Of a stretch of 21,752 nt of DNA, positions 1 through 11,100 are shown one piece after another. A program made the translations under genes and the position numbers. The notes under the pieces were generated by a model. That model was not told the origin of the DNA and searched no databases. It saw only the letters and a program-made list of their open reading frames with translations. Each line of letters opens with the position of its first letter. Within the stretch, counting starts at the first letter, position 1. Source of the stretch: Podila epigama (lineage: Eukaryota; Mortierellomycota; Mortierellomycetes; Mortierellales; Mortierellaceae); the NCBI GenBank assembly GCA_015679605.1, contig JAAAVE010000349.1, forward strand, positions 1 through 21,752, in the 5' to 3' direction.

Positions 1-863
1 GACAGTTGAGAGCAGTGTGTGTTGAATGAATGTGTGATTTGGCTCCGCCCAAAAGATACAATTGGATGGATGGCTATTTTTTTTTTTTTGCTAATGCTTT
101 TGCGAATGCTTCTGAGTTTTGGTATCTTGGATGAGGGTATTGGTGAATTGGTACTGTTACACACTTTACCAGGATTTGAGTGGCCCAGATCCCGTCTTGT
201 TCTTTTCACATTGGCATGATTGACATGACATTGGGGTGGGGCAGGTCTACTCAAGACTGACCTGAAGCAAGGCAAGCAAGAGGCTCATTGTTTTTACTTG
301 CTTCATTTTGTTCATTCATTTCGTCTCATTCCGTTTCTTGCCAGGCTGGCAGAGGATTGGAGATGGGCACAAGAAGCGAAGGGGGAAACGCACAGTGACG
401 AAAAGGGACAGAAGAGGAGGAGGAGTAGGAGGGGTAGGAGGAGGTGGTGGAGGAGGAAGAGAGAGAGCAGGAGGAAGAGAGAACGACGACGACAACAATG
501 GTGAAGACGATGGTTCTCTTGCTTTCTTTTCGTTGCTTTTATTGTTGTTGAAGTTGAAAGTTGAAGTTGAAAGTGAATGTTGCTGTTGTTGTAATTCTTT
601 TTTTGTTTTTCTTTCTTCTCCTTCTCGTTCTTCTTCTCCTTTGTGTTCCTTTCACCATTCCTTTCACCATTCACCTTTTAATCCTACAACACTCTTCTCT
701 CCGTTCACTCTTCATCCTCCCTCCCTCACTCCACTCTTTCTCGACCTACAGTAATCCCATCCTCATTTCCAACTATCCAACCATAACTAATATAATAATA
801 ACACCTTAGTCTGCCCTTGTCAAAAGCCAAGACAAAACCAGAGGAAAAAGAAAACCAACGACA
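1..863 (+). promoter_or_regulatory. Promoter and leader region of gene 1
   Basis: No convincing gene is seen here. The stretch holds a purine-rich GGA/GAA tract (about 395-490), then a pyrimidine-rich TTC/CTC tract (about 597-745), then a short A-rich leader that ends in the sequence before the ATG at 864. This pyrimidine-then-adenine order recurs before the other plus-strand genes in the window and is typical of fungal core promoters. A splice-acceptor-like sequence, pyrimidines followed by CTACAG ending at 750, would fit a leader intron, but no donor could be chosen. Open frames here are low-complexity products of the tracts. Confidence 0.5.
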
Positions 864-3800
864 ATGGGTCAGAGCCAGAGTGTGGAGGAACCATATCACC
901 GGCGTCATTACAATGTCACGGACAAAAAGATTCAACGCCAAAACTCACTCTCACTCTCGTCACCCAACCTCCTCGGTGTCGACCACCGTAGATTACAACG
1001 AGCCAACAGTATCCACACGAGCTCCCTCATGAATGGTGGCCACATGACAACAACAACAACAACAACCACCGCCCACTCCTTTTCAAGATCAAATGGCGCA
1101 ACCATCGGCGCGATCGATGGCGATGGCGTCAATCATGGTGAAGAGTACAACGGAAACAACAATAGCAATAACATGAATGATACGAATGACAGTGCTGGTC
1201 ACCCAACTTCCTCCTTCATGCGACTACTCCCTATCCAGACGGAGCCGATCTACTTTGATGAGACCGAGTCCGAAGAGGATGAGACTGACATGGACGATGA
1301 ATATGGGGATGACTATGAAGAGGATAATATCGAGGACATGCACTACCTCTCTGGTCACCAGCGAGTGATGCCTTCACCGACTACGGCTACGGCAGTCCGT
1401 ACCTCTGCGTCGGCTGTCATGCTTGACCGTGCCTTGAATGTCCATCGCCATGATTCATTCGAGTTTTATGACCCGCGTGAGAAGCTGGATCAAGAAGAGG
1501 AGCAACAGGATCTGTCATTCGTTGCACCTGTCAATGGTAAGGAAGAAAAAAAAAAAAACGAGGGCGACGCTGGAGAAAGAAAGAAAGGGGTGCCACGGGG
1601 TGTTCACTGCTGGGCTGGTGCTGACGCTGTCCTGTGCTTGCACTTTTTTTTTTTCTCTCTCTCTCTCTCCCCAATTGTCCATCATTCACCTTGTGAGCAT
1701 TTTTTTTTTCTGGTTTTTCTCTACCTGTCCTCCCCACGACTGACAACGTGCTATTCCTGAAATATATTTTTGGACGGGAATGACGAAAAAAAATAGGTAA
1801 CAGAGCCACGACGTTTGACCATGACCATCCAATCTACTATCAAGATACCGATAACAGTGAACAAAGACTTCATCCTTTTGAACATGGGTCCACAGCAACA
1901 AACCAGGTTACAATCAAAAGCTCCTTTCTCGACGCTATTCGAGAGGAAGCCTTGGACGAAAAAGCAACAGCAGCAACAGCAGGAGCTTCAAGTTCAGAGG
2001 ATCTCAAAAAGAAGAAACGATTGTCCGAGTTGTCTACATTTGGGACCAATAGGACAGGATATGATACTGCTATCCCAGGACAACAGGGCAATGGCCTCAG
2101 TGGTAGCTCGAATGTTACCAGCACGGCCACACCTCCAGCACATCTCGGATTTGATGTACACAGCCCCATCCATGGTTCTGACCAGATTGACACTGCCGCA
2201 CAACAACAAAAAGAACAAAAAGACGAGAAACAGGAGCAGGCGCCTCGTGTGGCTGTTCAGGAGACAGAAAAAAATGAAAATGTCGTGGCACAGTTGGCTA
2301 TTTCTGGAAAAGAAACAGGAGCGACAACCGCAAAGACGACCACCACCACGACCACGACGACTACAACAATGGGTGAAAGGAGGCTGCAACAGCCCATGTC
2401 AATGTTGTCATACCATTCATCAGAGGACGTAGACTCGAGGGTGAATGAAATGGAATTGCTGGTTGCATACAAACTTGCGGATATCGAGTCCAAGGTAAAG
2501 AAAACCGATTGGTGTCAACAATGGGTTGTGAGTCGGTGGGTAGAAGGGAGAGGGGAGGGGCTCAAACACACTCAAACGCACTCAAACGCACACAAACACA
2601 CTCAAACACACAAACACACACTCACTTTTGCAACAACAAACAACATTAAAACGATAGGTCCAGGACATCCCAGACGACAAGGCGATATTAGCATTGGCAA
2701 GGGATCAAGCTGCATCCAACACCTTTCAAGAAGAGAATGAAAAGACCAGTAGTGATCAACCATTGGAAGCGGACACTGACGCAGTGCCGACCAGTTTTGG
2801 TGAGGGGCACACTCCTGACAGTGAAAGCACGACCACGAGCACTGCCACGACGACAACATCCAACAGAACGACCAATGTCCTCCCGAATGCCCTCCAGATG
2901 ATTGGTAATCGTACGTCGATTGCAGAACTCCGGTTCGAACTCCAAACGTTGGGCATGCGGTACCATGAGCTGAACGATGGCTTGTTGACGGATCTCATGG
3001 CGCAGATGCGGGATGCAAAGCTCGTCCTCTATCAAACACTCGAGTCGGAGCAACATGCAAAGATGCTGAACGGTATCGAGAACAGGATTCAGGAACGCGT
3101 CCGCGCTATGGAGCAGATCTCTTCGCGACTCGAGGCTTGTTTTGACAAGATGGACAGTCGATTGGGTGCCATCGAGACTGTCCTTACTTCCTCTTCTTCA
3201 ACATCACCGTCTTCTACAGGGTCGTCGACGCCCATGAGGCGTAGACCACGTCCCGAAAGTATGTACCAGGTGCTTCAGCAACAGTATCTGCAGCAGGTGA
3301 AGTTACAACAGGAGCAGCAGCAAGAGCAGCAGAAAGAAGGCCAAGAGCAAATTCATCGGCGTAACACGATTGACAGCCACAATCATTACAACAGCAATAA
3401 GGCATTGTATACCATTTCGCGTGTGAACCAGTACAATGCCACGTCTGCACTCTTTGCAGGCGCTACATCGACGGGGCGTCATGTTGGCGAGAACATGATG
3501 TCGGCATCACCTTCGAATCCCTCCAGTCTCGCTTCCAGCAACAGTGCCAGCGGCGACTCGACATCGTCCTTGTCCTCGGCGAGTGGACGCCCTGCGCTTC
3601 CAATCCGGATCCGCACGAACGTTGGACGACCAGGGGCCATTGACATGATCCACTCTGCAGGGCCAGTCCTCCGAGGAGCACGTTCGCTCGAGCGGGCGTC
3701 GACTCTTCATAATATCCATGGAGGTGGACCAGGTAGCACTGGTCAATCGGTCCCGAATACACCTATTTCCACCTCGGGCATTATGGCCAAGAGGTCGCTG

Positions 3801-4130
3801 CTGGCCAACCTGGCCAGTGGTCAAAGGACGAACCCTCACGTCATGTCGTCTGGCGCGCCTAAACCACCCAAGAAGGTGCCTCGGCCCGAGTCGTATAAGG
3901 AGTTGTTGCACTTTTGGAAGGCGGGTGGGAGCATGCCTGATCTACTGAAGGGCGTGCCAGCACCGACGACCTCTACCACGAGCACCACTGCTGGTCGAAG
4001 CACCAGCACCAAAACCAGCACCAGCACCAATGCTGGCACGGGCGTTAACGCGAGCTCAGGCACAAATACGACTACGACTACGACTACGGCAACGGCTACG
4101 ACTACGACTGTGACTGCGGTCTCAAAGTAA
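864..4130 (+). CDS. Unrecognised coiled-coil protein with N-myristoylation-type start
   Basis: The inferred exons are 864-1536, 1797-2494 and 2658-4130 (2844 nt, 947 aa). Introns of 260 and 163 nt have GTAAGG...ATAG and GTAAAG...ATAG borders, and the phases match. The protein begins MGQSQS, with Gly2 and Ser6 as in the N-myristoylation consensus, so a membrane-anchored location is inferred. RQNS and RANS sites near residues 25-50 could be basophilic kinase or 14-3-3 sites. An acidic patch (SEEDETDMDDEYGDD) lies near residues 130-155. Disordered Thr/Gln/Ser-rich sequence follows. Residues about 545-635 form a long predicted coiled coil. The C-terminal third is disordered but carries two related motifs, RPRPES-MYQVL (about 653) and VPRPES-YKELL (about 864), the second followed by HFWKAGGSMPDLL. 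The tail is Thr-rich. I recognise no named family. A polyadenylation signal follows 13 bases after the stop. Scaffold or adaptor is only a guess. Confidence 0.8.
2561..2628 (+). repeat. CACTCAAACG-type minisatellite in intron 2 of gene 1
   Basis: Degenerate tandem copies of a roughly 10-base unit (CACTCAAACG / CACAAACA) fill the second half of the 163-nt intron. The repeat lies between the donor at 2495 and the acceptor ending at 2657. If the intron were retained, translation would run on as His/Thr-rich sequence and then lose the downstream frame, because 163 is not a multiple of three. Confidence 0.75.
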
Positions 4131-5148
4131 TTGGATGTAAATAATAAAGCATGCAACAGAACAAGGGGAGGGGGTTTGACAAAACGCGTAGTTGTGTAGA
4201 GGTACCCTAGACGTGAGCATTGGACATGATCAGAGCACTTGGGCGGTGCCAAAAGTGTTGTGAATGAAAAGGAAGAGATGAAGAATGAATGAACCATGAA
4301 GGAAGGCTCTTTTCATTCCCGTGCAAAAAGCATATCTCCGCCTCATTTTAGATTTTTTTTGTGCCTAACCATTTGCATCCAACACAAATATGCATTGGAC
4401 CATTGGTTGAAGCAACCGAATGCTCGTCTGCGCTTTATTTGCTTTGCACTGTTTTTGGTTTTACCTTCTTTGACAACATGCACTTTAATGTCATTTAATA
4501 TGAGAATTCCTCCGCTCTCTGTCCATCTCACCATGTCTTCTATTGTCCAACCATTGTCCAAACATTGTCGAAACATTGTCCAACCATGCCACCAGGGGGG
4601 GCATAGCATGATACCCTAACAAATTTGTCCTTTGTTCTTTATGATTTGCTGTCGTTTGCCTTTTTTTTTTCATAATATTTTCTTTCTTTCTTTTCCTTTT
4701 ATTACTCCTTTCATCCTCCTCCACGCCAATACCTACTCACACACACCTTGCTTTCGCCAGCGGCACTCTTCATTCGTCACATTGCATTTGCATTTCGAAT
4801 CTCGCATGTTAGCATTTGATTGATCTATTTCAGAGTTACACACTCTATTTTTTTTTTATACTTTTGTGTACTCGTCATTCCCTGTTTAGCACCCTGTTTT
4901 TCTTTCTTTTTTCATTTTTTTCAATTCTCGTCCTACCAAAACAGCTCAACAACCAGAAATCAAAACTTTTTTTTTTCCTCTTCTTTTTCTCCTACCCCTA
5001 TCTTCAGCTCATCCTCCACTCGCAAAAAAAAAGTATTTCACAACGGAAGCAAAACACTTTCGGACAAACAAAGAAAAGAAAACTAGTGACCCATCACAAA
5101 AGACAACAACAACAACAACAAAAATAACAAAAAGTGGGGGCGAACTTG
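4131..5148 (+). promoter_or_regulatory. Intergenic region and leader of gene 2
   Basis: This holds the 3' UTR of gene 1 and the promoter of gene 2. No gene is supported; the open frames are short or T-rich. From about 4630 to 5000 the plus strand is strongly T/C-rich. From about 5026 to 5140 it becomes A-rich with a CAA run (about 5102-5120), the same order seen before the other genes. Around 4537-4585 a TTGTC-CAAC-CATTGTC motif repeats several times (attgtccaaccattgtccaa and variants), a short degenerate tandem repeat. Confidence 0.5.
4143..4148 (+). terminator. Polyadenylation signal of gene 1
   Basis: A canonical AATAAA hexamer lies 13 bases after the TAA stop of gene 1. A signal this close implies a very short 3' UTR if it is the one used. 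The hexamer is seen directly; its use is inferred. Confidence 0.5.
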
Positions 5149-8100
5149 ATGTCGAAACAAGGAGTTCATATGGTAGGGTCAGGAGGAAACACTCAGCAGA
5201 CAGCAGGTATGATTGACATTATTATTAAATAAGAATCGAATGTTTTTTTTTGTTTGTCACAGCCAAAAAAAAAAAAAGAAAAGGGACGGAGATGACACGT
5301 TTACGCATTTTTCGAAAAATGAAAAATGAAAAAAAAAAGCCGCTTACCCATCCATCCATTCATTCCTCTTCGGAAGTTGCGGATAAACAATTTCCTCGAC
5401 CCAAAAAAAATAAATAATGGGGCTCAAAAAAATGAGAGAGAAAGAGAGAGGGAAAAAAAAAGTGATGGACAGGTACCAGGAATGGAAAAAAGGGTGGGGT
5501 GGATGGTGGATAGAAAGATACAGTTACACGCATGGGAATGGCTGAACGATAAAAGTGGTACGGCGTGTATTTCCAACAGGAAAACCTGACTACATGTCAC
5601 GCCATGGGGTTGAGTACGTGTTCTGTGTGAAAAATGCGAGTCTGTGTGAATGTTGTGTGAATTGTGGAAGGGTGGGACCGGGACTCGGGCAAAGGAGGAC
5701 ACAGGAAGCCCAAGGGTCATAGAAAATGGAGAAATGGAAAATGAAGAAAAAGTATAAAAGTAGAAAAATAGAAGATGGGTCAAAAAATAGAAAAAAAAGG
5801 AGGGAAAACACGAGCAAAGAGGCATGGTGTGAGTAGCATTAGTGTGAGTGAGTGACAATGGTGTAGGTAGCAATGGTGAATGGTGTGAATGACAAATGGT
5901 GCGAGTGGCAAACGGAGGACGCGACAGGGCAATTGGCAATACCATGGCAATACCATCTGCCATAAAACTAAGGCTATCCTTTTCCCCCTACCCTGCTTAA
6001 CGTGGAAGAGCTATTTAGTCATACACTGATCGCATCACCTTCTCGCACCGGATTGGCCCTATTTATTGTTATTTAAGCTTGTTCTTTTATCTTTTTCACT
6101 TTATTTTTTTTTAAATGTCATAATTCGTCACTTTTTTAATTTTCTCTCTTCCATTCATTCATTCAAATCTATTTCCATTCCCTTTCATCCATCCATCCGA
6201 TCCAATCCATTCCAATCTCATCTCATCTCAACTCACTGTAGACCACGCTAAACGACAATCGCCCTTCCAGCGAAGTCTCTCCCTTCTCAAGAGCAAGGCC
6301 TCAAAGTCAGCCTCCTCTGTCACATCATTGAACTTGAGGTCACAGCAACAGCAACAGCATCCTCCTGAGCATCACCAGCAACAGCTTCATCATCCTCAGC
6401 AACATCAGCAATCGCCTCTTGCTCATCAAACAAAACCCTTGGCTTCAATCTCCTCATCGACCACACCCACACTTTCACCTTCCACCTCGACCTTGGCTTC
6501 TTCTCATTCATCTTTGTCTTCTTCTTCTCCTCATTCTACCACCTCCTACCCCTCGTCCGTCTCCCTGTCTTCTCTTTCTACTTCTGTCTCCTCGTCAACA
6601 ACTCCTTCCTCCATAATGCAATCAGCACCACCACCCAACTCGACTGTCCATGAGTCCGTCCCATTGAAACTTTCCTCGCTCTCCTCCTTGTCGTCTCTCA
6701 ATTCCACCTCTGCCTCATCCTTACCTTCAAAAGTCACCTCGTCTTCTCCTTCTCCTTCTCCTTCTTGTTCTTCTGCGACGTCGACTTTTTCTTCTTCTTC
6801 TTCTTCTTCACCATCACCACAATCATCATCATCATCTGTTCCTGCTCTCACTATCAACATCCAAGAATCAAACCCAACCAAAGCAGAAAATTCCATCCCG
6901 TCCACGTTTATCACCCTTACTCTAAACGGAAACGAAAATATTGACGAAGACGACGACGACGACGACGACAGCAATAGTAACAATAGCAGCGACAATCAGT
7001 CCACCAACCTCACTGCTAGCAGTGGCACTAGTCCATATCTCACCACTGGAACTGTCGGATTGCGCTCACTCTCCACTCCCAACCTACATGCAGATAGCAG
7101 CCTGATCATTTCTCCATCCAACAGTCCCCCAGAATCGCCTGCGCTGCCTGCCATCGACTCGGTCACCTCAAACGAGATCATGAATACACTCTTGCTCGAT
7201 CATAGCACCCATGCCGATAGTGGCATTAACAGCCAATTGGTCCTCTCGCCCCTTGCCTCACCAGAGTCCTCGCCCAAGCTCTCCCCAAACAGCATGATTA
7301 CCTTGACAACCCCTGATCTGGCAGCACTTGGATCAACAATGACTTTCAATGGCGGTACCAGTGTTAGTGCTAGTGTCCTTACTGACAGCAATAGCAATAG
7401 CAGTAGCAGTAGCAGAAGCAACAACAACACAACAACAGCAACAGCAACAGCAGTAGTAGCAGTAGTGACACTGGCACTGGCAATGGTGCTGGCAATGGTA
7501 ACAGCAATGGGAACAACACTGGCAATAACAATGACAGTAGCACTTTCAGGGCAGGAACAGACAGAGTGGCACCTCCTATGAAAATTCAGCAAGGAAACAG
7601 AAACTCGGCCTTGCTCAAGGGCAGTGTCCTGGCCGTCAGCCCACCTGATAGCAACAACAGCAGCAGCAACAACAACAGTAGTAGCACAAATAACAACATC
7701 ACTATTCAGAGCAATAACAATGACAACAACAACAGCAGTTTGAATAGCAAGACATTGAGGTCATCCAAGAATCGCACAAACGTCAACCGGAGCTCCATCA
7801 TTTCGCTCTTTGACACGGGCGCATCTTCCGTGACGCTGCCAACCAACTTTGCGCGTAAAGGTTCGCTCCCACATGATTCGTTGGGCGCAGGGGCCAAGGC
7901 TTCAGGAGGACTTGCTGGATTGTTTTCAGCCCAGCCCCAGGATCTGACCAGCACTCCCTTCAGCTTGACTTTAGCCGAGTTTCGACTGAACGACATCTAT
8001 CCAAAGCGTCAAAGGCGGCTGCTCACTGTGTTGCATCGAATGGATCATCGTCTTCGCAAGGAAGGCGTCGTGAAAAAGTTGACCAAGGAACAACTCAAGG

Positions 8101-11100
8101 GCAAGCCAGGTACGCTTATGTGTTTTTGTTATGCTGTTCTTTTTTTAATCGCTTTCGTTCGTTCGTTCGTTCGTTCCTTCATTTCTACAGGATGACACGT
8201 ACCTTGGTGTGTCCTTCTAGAAGGGAAGCGTGCCTAGCATAGTGATTGTGAATTGCAGCAACGATTATGGTGTTTTCCTCTTTGACTGACCTACTTGTTT
8301 TTATTTTTCAACTCTATTTTAAACCCGCATCATCTTTTTCCACTCTGTATCATCTCCATCTTTGCATAACAACAACAACGACAACGACAACGACACTATC
8401 GACAAAAATTGATACTTCAAAAAAACATTCTAGACAAGGAGATCGCAAAGCCCGATCGCAAATCTATGAATAAGGAGTACAAGAAGGGCGGTCAAGGAGG
8501 TTTCATGGCTCAAAGGATACCTGCATTTTTGCGCTCCAAAAAGATGAAGAAGCGTACACGGCCAGGTAAATTTTTCAAGAATGGAGATGCAAACCAGTTT
8601 TTTCTTAATGGCCATAGTCAGCAGTATGATTTCGTGTAGTGAGCATGAGCAAAACACATTTCATATCCAAAATGGCTTTTTCACTCATTTTGCATTCACT
8701 CTTTTTTTTGAACCTTTTGACCCGTAGTGATCCTTCACAATATTGAAATGGCAATTCGCGACAAAAAGCCAGAATTGGCATTGCAGTATATCAGCCTGTT
8801 GCCAACAAATGCACTCAAAAAGAAAAAGAAAAAGTCGTATTCGGATCTGAATCATTGTATGCTCCTGGCTATGATTTACCGTATGGAGCGAGTGGCTATT
8901 GAGCTTGTGGATCGTGGATTCCCTATCGATGTCAACTATCCGATTATTGGCAAAGCCAAGGACGAATACAGGACGAAAACTGGCAGAACAGGACCGTTTG
9001 AGTATCCTAGTTACTTTATTGTTGCGGTTGGACTTGGCATGTGTAATCTCGTCAAGGCGATGATTAAGGTAAGAAAAAAGAGAAACAGAAAGGGTGGTTT
9101 TTTTTATGAGAAGAGTAGTCAACTTTTGAGCATCAAGTCAACATGTGTTAAAATAGCCAAGGTATCATATGGAGGCTTACGTGACAATCTTGGATTGAGC
9201 AAAACATCACGGATTTTACAACATCATATTATACCATGGACAGTACAAGATACCATGGAGTGCTCGACAACACATCAAGGAGAGAACTATGGGGAGCATC
9301 ACGAAAAGGGCTACACGACATTATGGAAACCCCACTTTTACAATATCAGCCTTTGTTAAAATTTGTCGTTCATATTTATTTTCCTCATTTTGAAAAATAG
9401 AATGCAAATCTGAATCAGTCATGGTGTGGATTGACGCCGTTGCTTCTTGCGTGCACTTTGAACGAGTGCACGAATGCTACTTGCCCACCTCCAACATTAC
9501 CCCCAGCAAAGCTGGCGAGCATGCTCTCCAAGGGTCAGCAAGTACATTTGGACTTGGCCTCTCAGACACTTATTAGTCAATTACCATCGTCATTCAACAA
9601 ATCGACGCATACGCAGTTCAAAATCCCAGGCTATTCTCCGACTAGCCCCAGCAGTATTGTAACGACATTACTTGAGCACGGAGCAGATCCCAATCTCGGC
9701 ATCACTCTTCAACAATATCTGTGGGCCAATAAGCTCAAGGGTATGGGCGTAATGCGTCGCCGGCGTCGGACGGATGACGCCAAGGATGCGTCTAGCGACA
9801 ACCCGATTGAGTTTTATATTGCGGCACGACGCCATGAGAGTGGACGACAGTGGCTCAGCCATGCAGAGATCAAGGCACGCAAGGCAGCCAAGGCGGAACA
9901 AAAGTTGGCGAATGGATCCAAGAAACGATTTTCGAACGAGATGCAAGAGTTTTGGAAGGGCAAGTCGATTCTCCCAGTTGAACTGGCTATTGCTTCGGGT
10001 AACCTGGATTGTGCTCGGGCGATTCTCCAACGATTGGGACCACAGTCGCTCAAGGCATCGAGTTTTGGACTGTTGCTGCAGAACGATGTGATGTTGACGC
10101 TGAGCTTGATCAAATCGGGTAGTCCAGTATCACAGCATGATCTTCATGGGTGTACACCCTTGCATTTGGCAGCACGGAGGGGTGATTTAGAGATGGTGAT
10201 GGTGCTCTTGCAGTTGGGTGGAGATGTGAACAGTCGTGGAGAGCGTCAATGGACACCACTGCACGAATCGATCAGTCAAAAACATGCGAATATCTCTTCG
10301 TTGCTCGTGGCGTGTGGTGCGGATTTGACAGCCAAGAGTGACACGGGAGAGACACCGGAGGAGCTTGGACGACGACGAGGTCTTTCTCCAGAGGAGATTA
10401 TGAACCACCTAGGTAAGATATATTCATGGTGATAGTGTTATATGGTGATATGGCGATATTATGATATGATGCGGGAATGGGAACAGGATTGGAGTTGTGT
10501 GATGGATGGATTGCGCGTTTTGATGTATTTGCTAACATTGTTTTTTCTCTCTCTCTCTATCTATCTTTCATACATACAACTTGCTATCGAAATCTAGATG
10601 CGTCCAAGGCAAAGAACTGCAGTGCGGGATTGGTCCACTCTGTTTCAAACAGTATTGCGAACCATGTTGTTTCGGCGGCACCATCGCGTCGGACGAGTCA
10701 TGAGCAATTGACAGCTAATACTATAAAGTCGCTGTTCATGGGTGGTAGCGAGCGACGGTCGAGCATTGAGCATTCGAGGTTGTCACAGCAGTTGCAGGCG
10801 TTGAGCGAGAGTACCAATCAACAGTCCAAGAATGGTCACATGGGACATTTAGGACATCATCATAGCAACAGTTTTGGTGGTTCTAGTGTTGGGGGTGGTC
10901 AAGGCAATGGAAGTAACGGAGGAGCAGGAAGTGGAGGTGGAGGAGGAGGAGGAGGAGCAAGTCATGGGAATGGCCATAGCCGGTCAGGATCACGATCACA
11001 GTCGCCTATGCCGTTGTTCAACGCGAACAATGGTGTAGGGAACATGACTGTTGGAGGGCCATTGATGGGCAATGGTATTGTCAATGGATATGGAGGTACT

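Noticed and set aside
312-674. Minus-strand 120-codon ORF upstream of gene 1
   Set aside because: It is entirely Lys/Glu/Leu/Ser low complexity from the purine and pyrimidine tracts.
2257-2493. Minus-strand ORF with a poly-Val run inside gene 1
   Set aside because: It is the complement of the ACC/ACG threonine run of exon 2 of gene 1 and only appears hydrophobic for that reason.
7498-7589. A 92-nt intron (GTAACA...ATTCAG) joining the two frames of gene 2
   Set aside because: It has valid borders and phase, but it would put an Ala/Val/Leu-rich segment into a Ser/Asn-rich region and remove sequence of matching composition in the other frame. A one-base slip in the AAC run is simpler.
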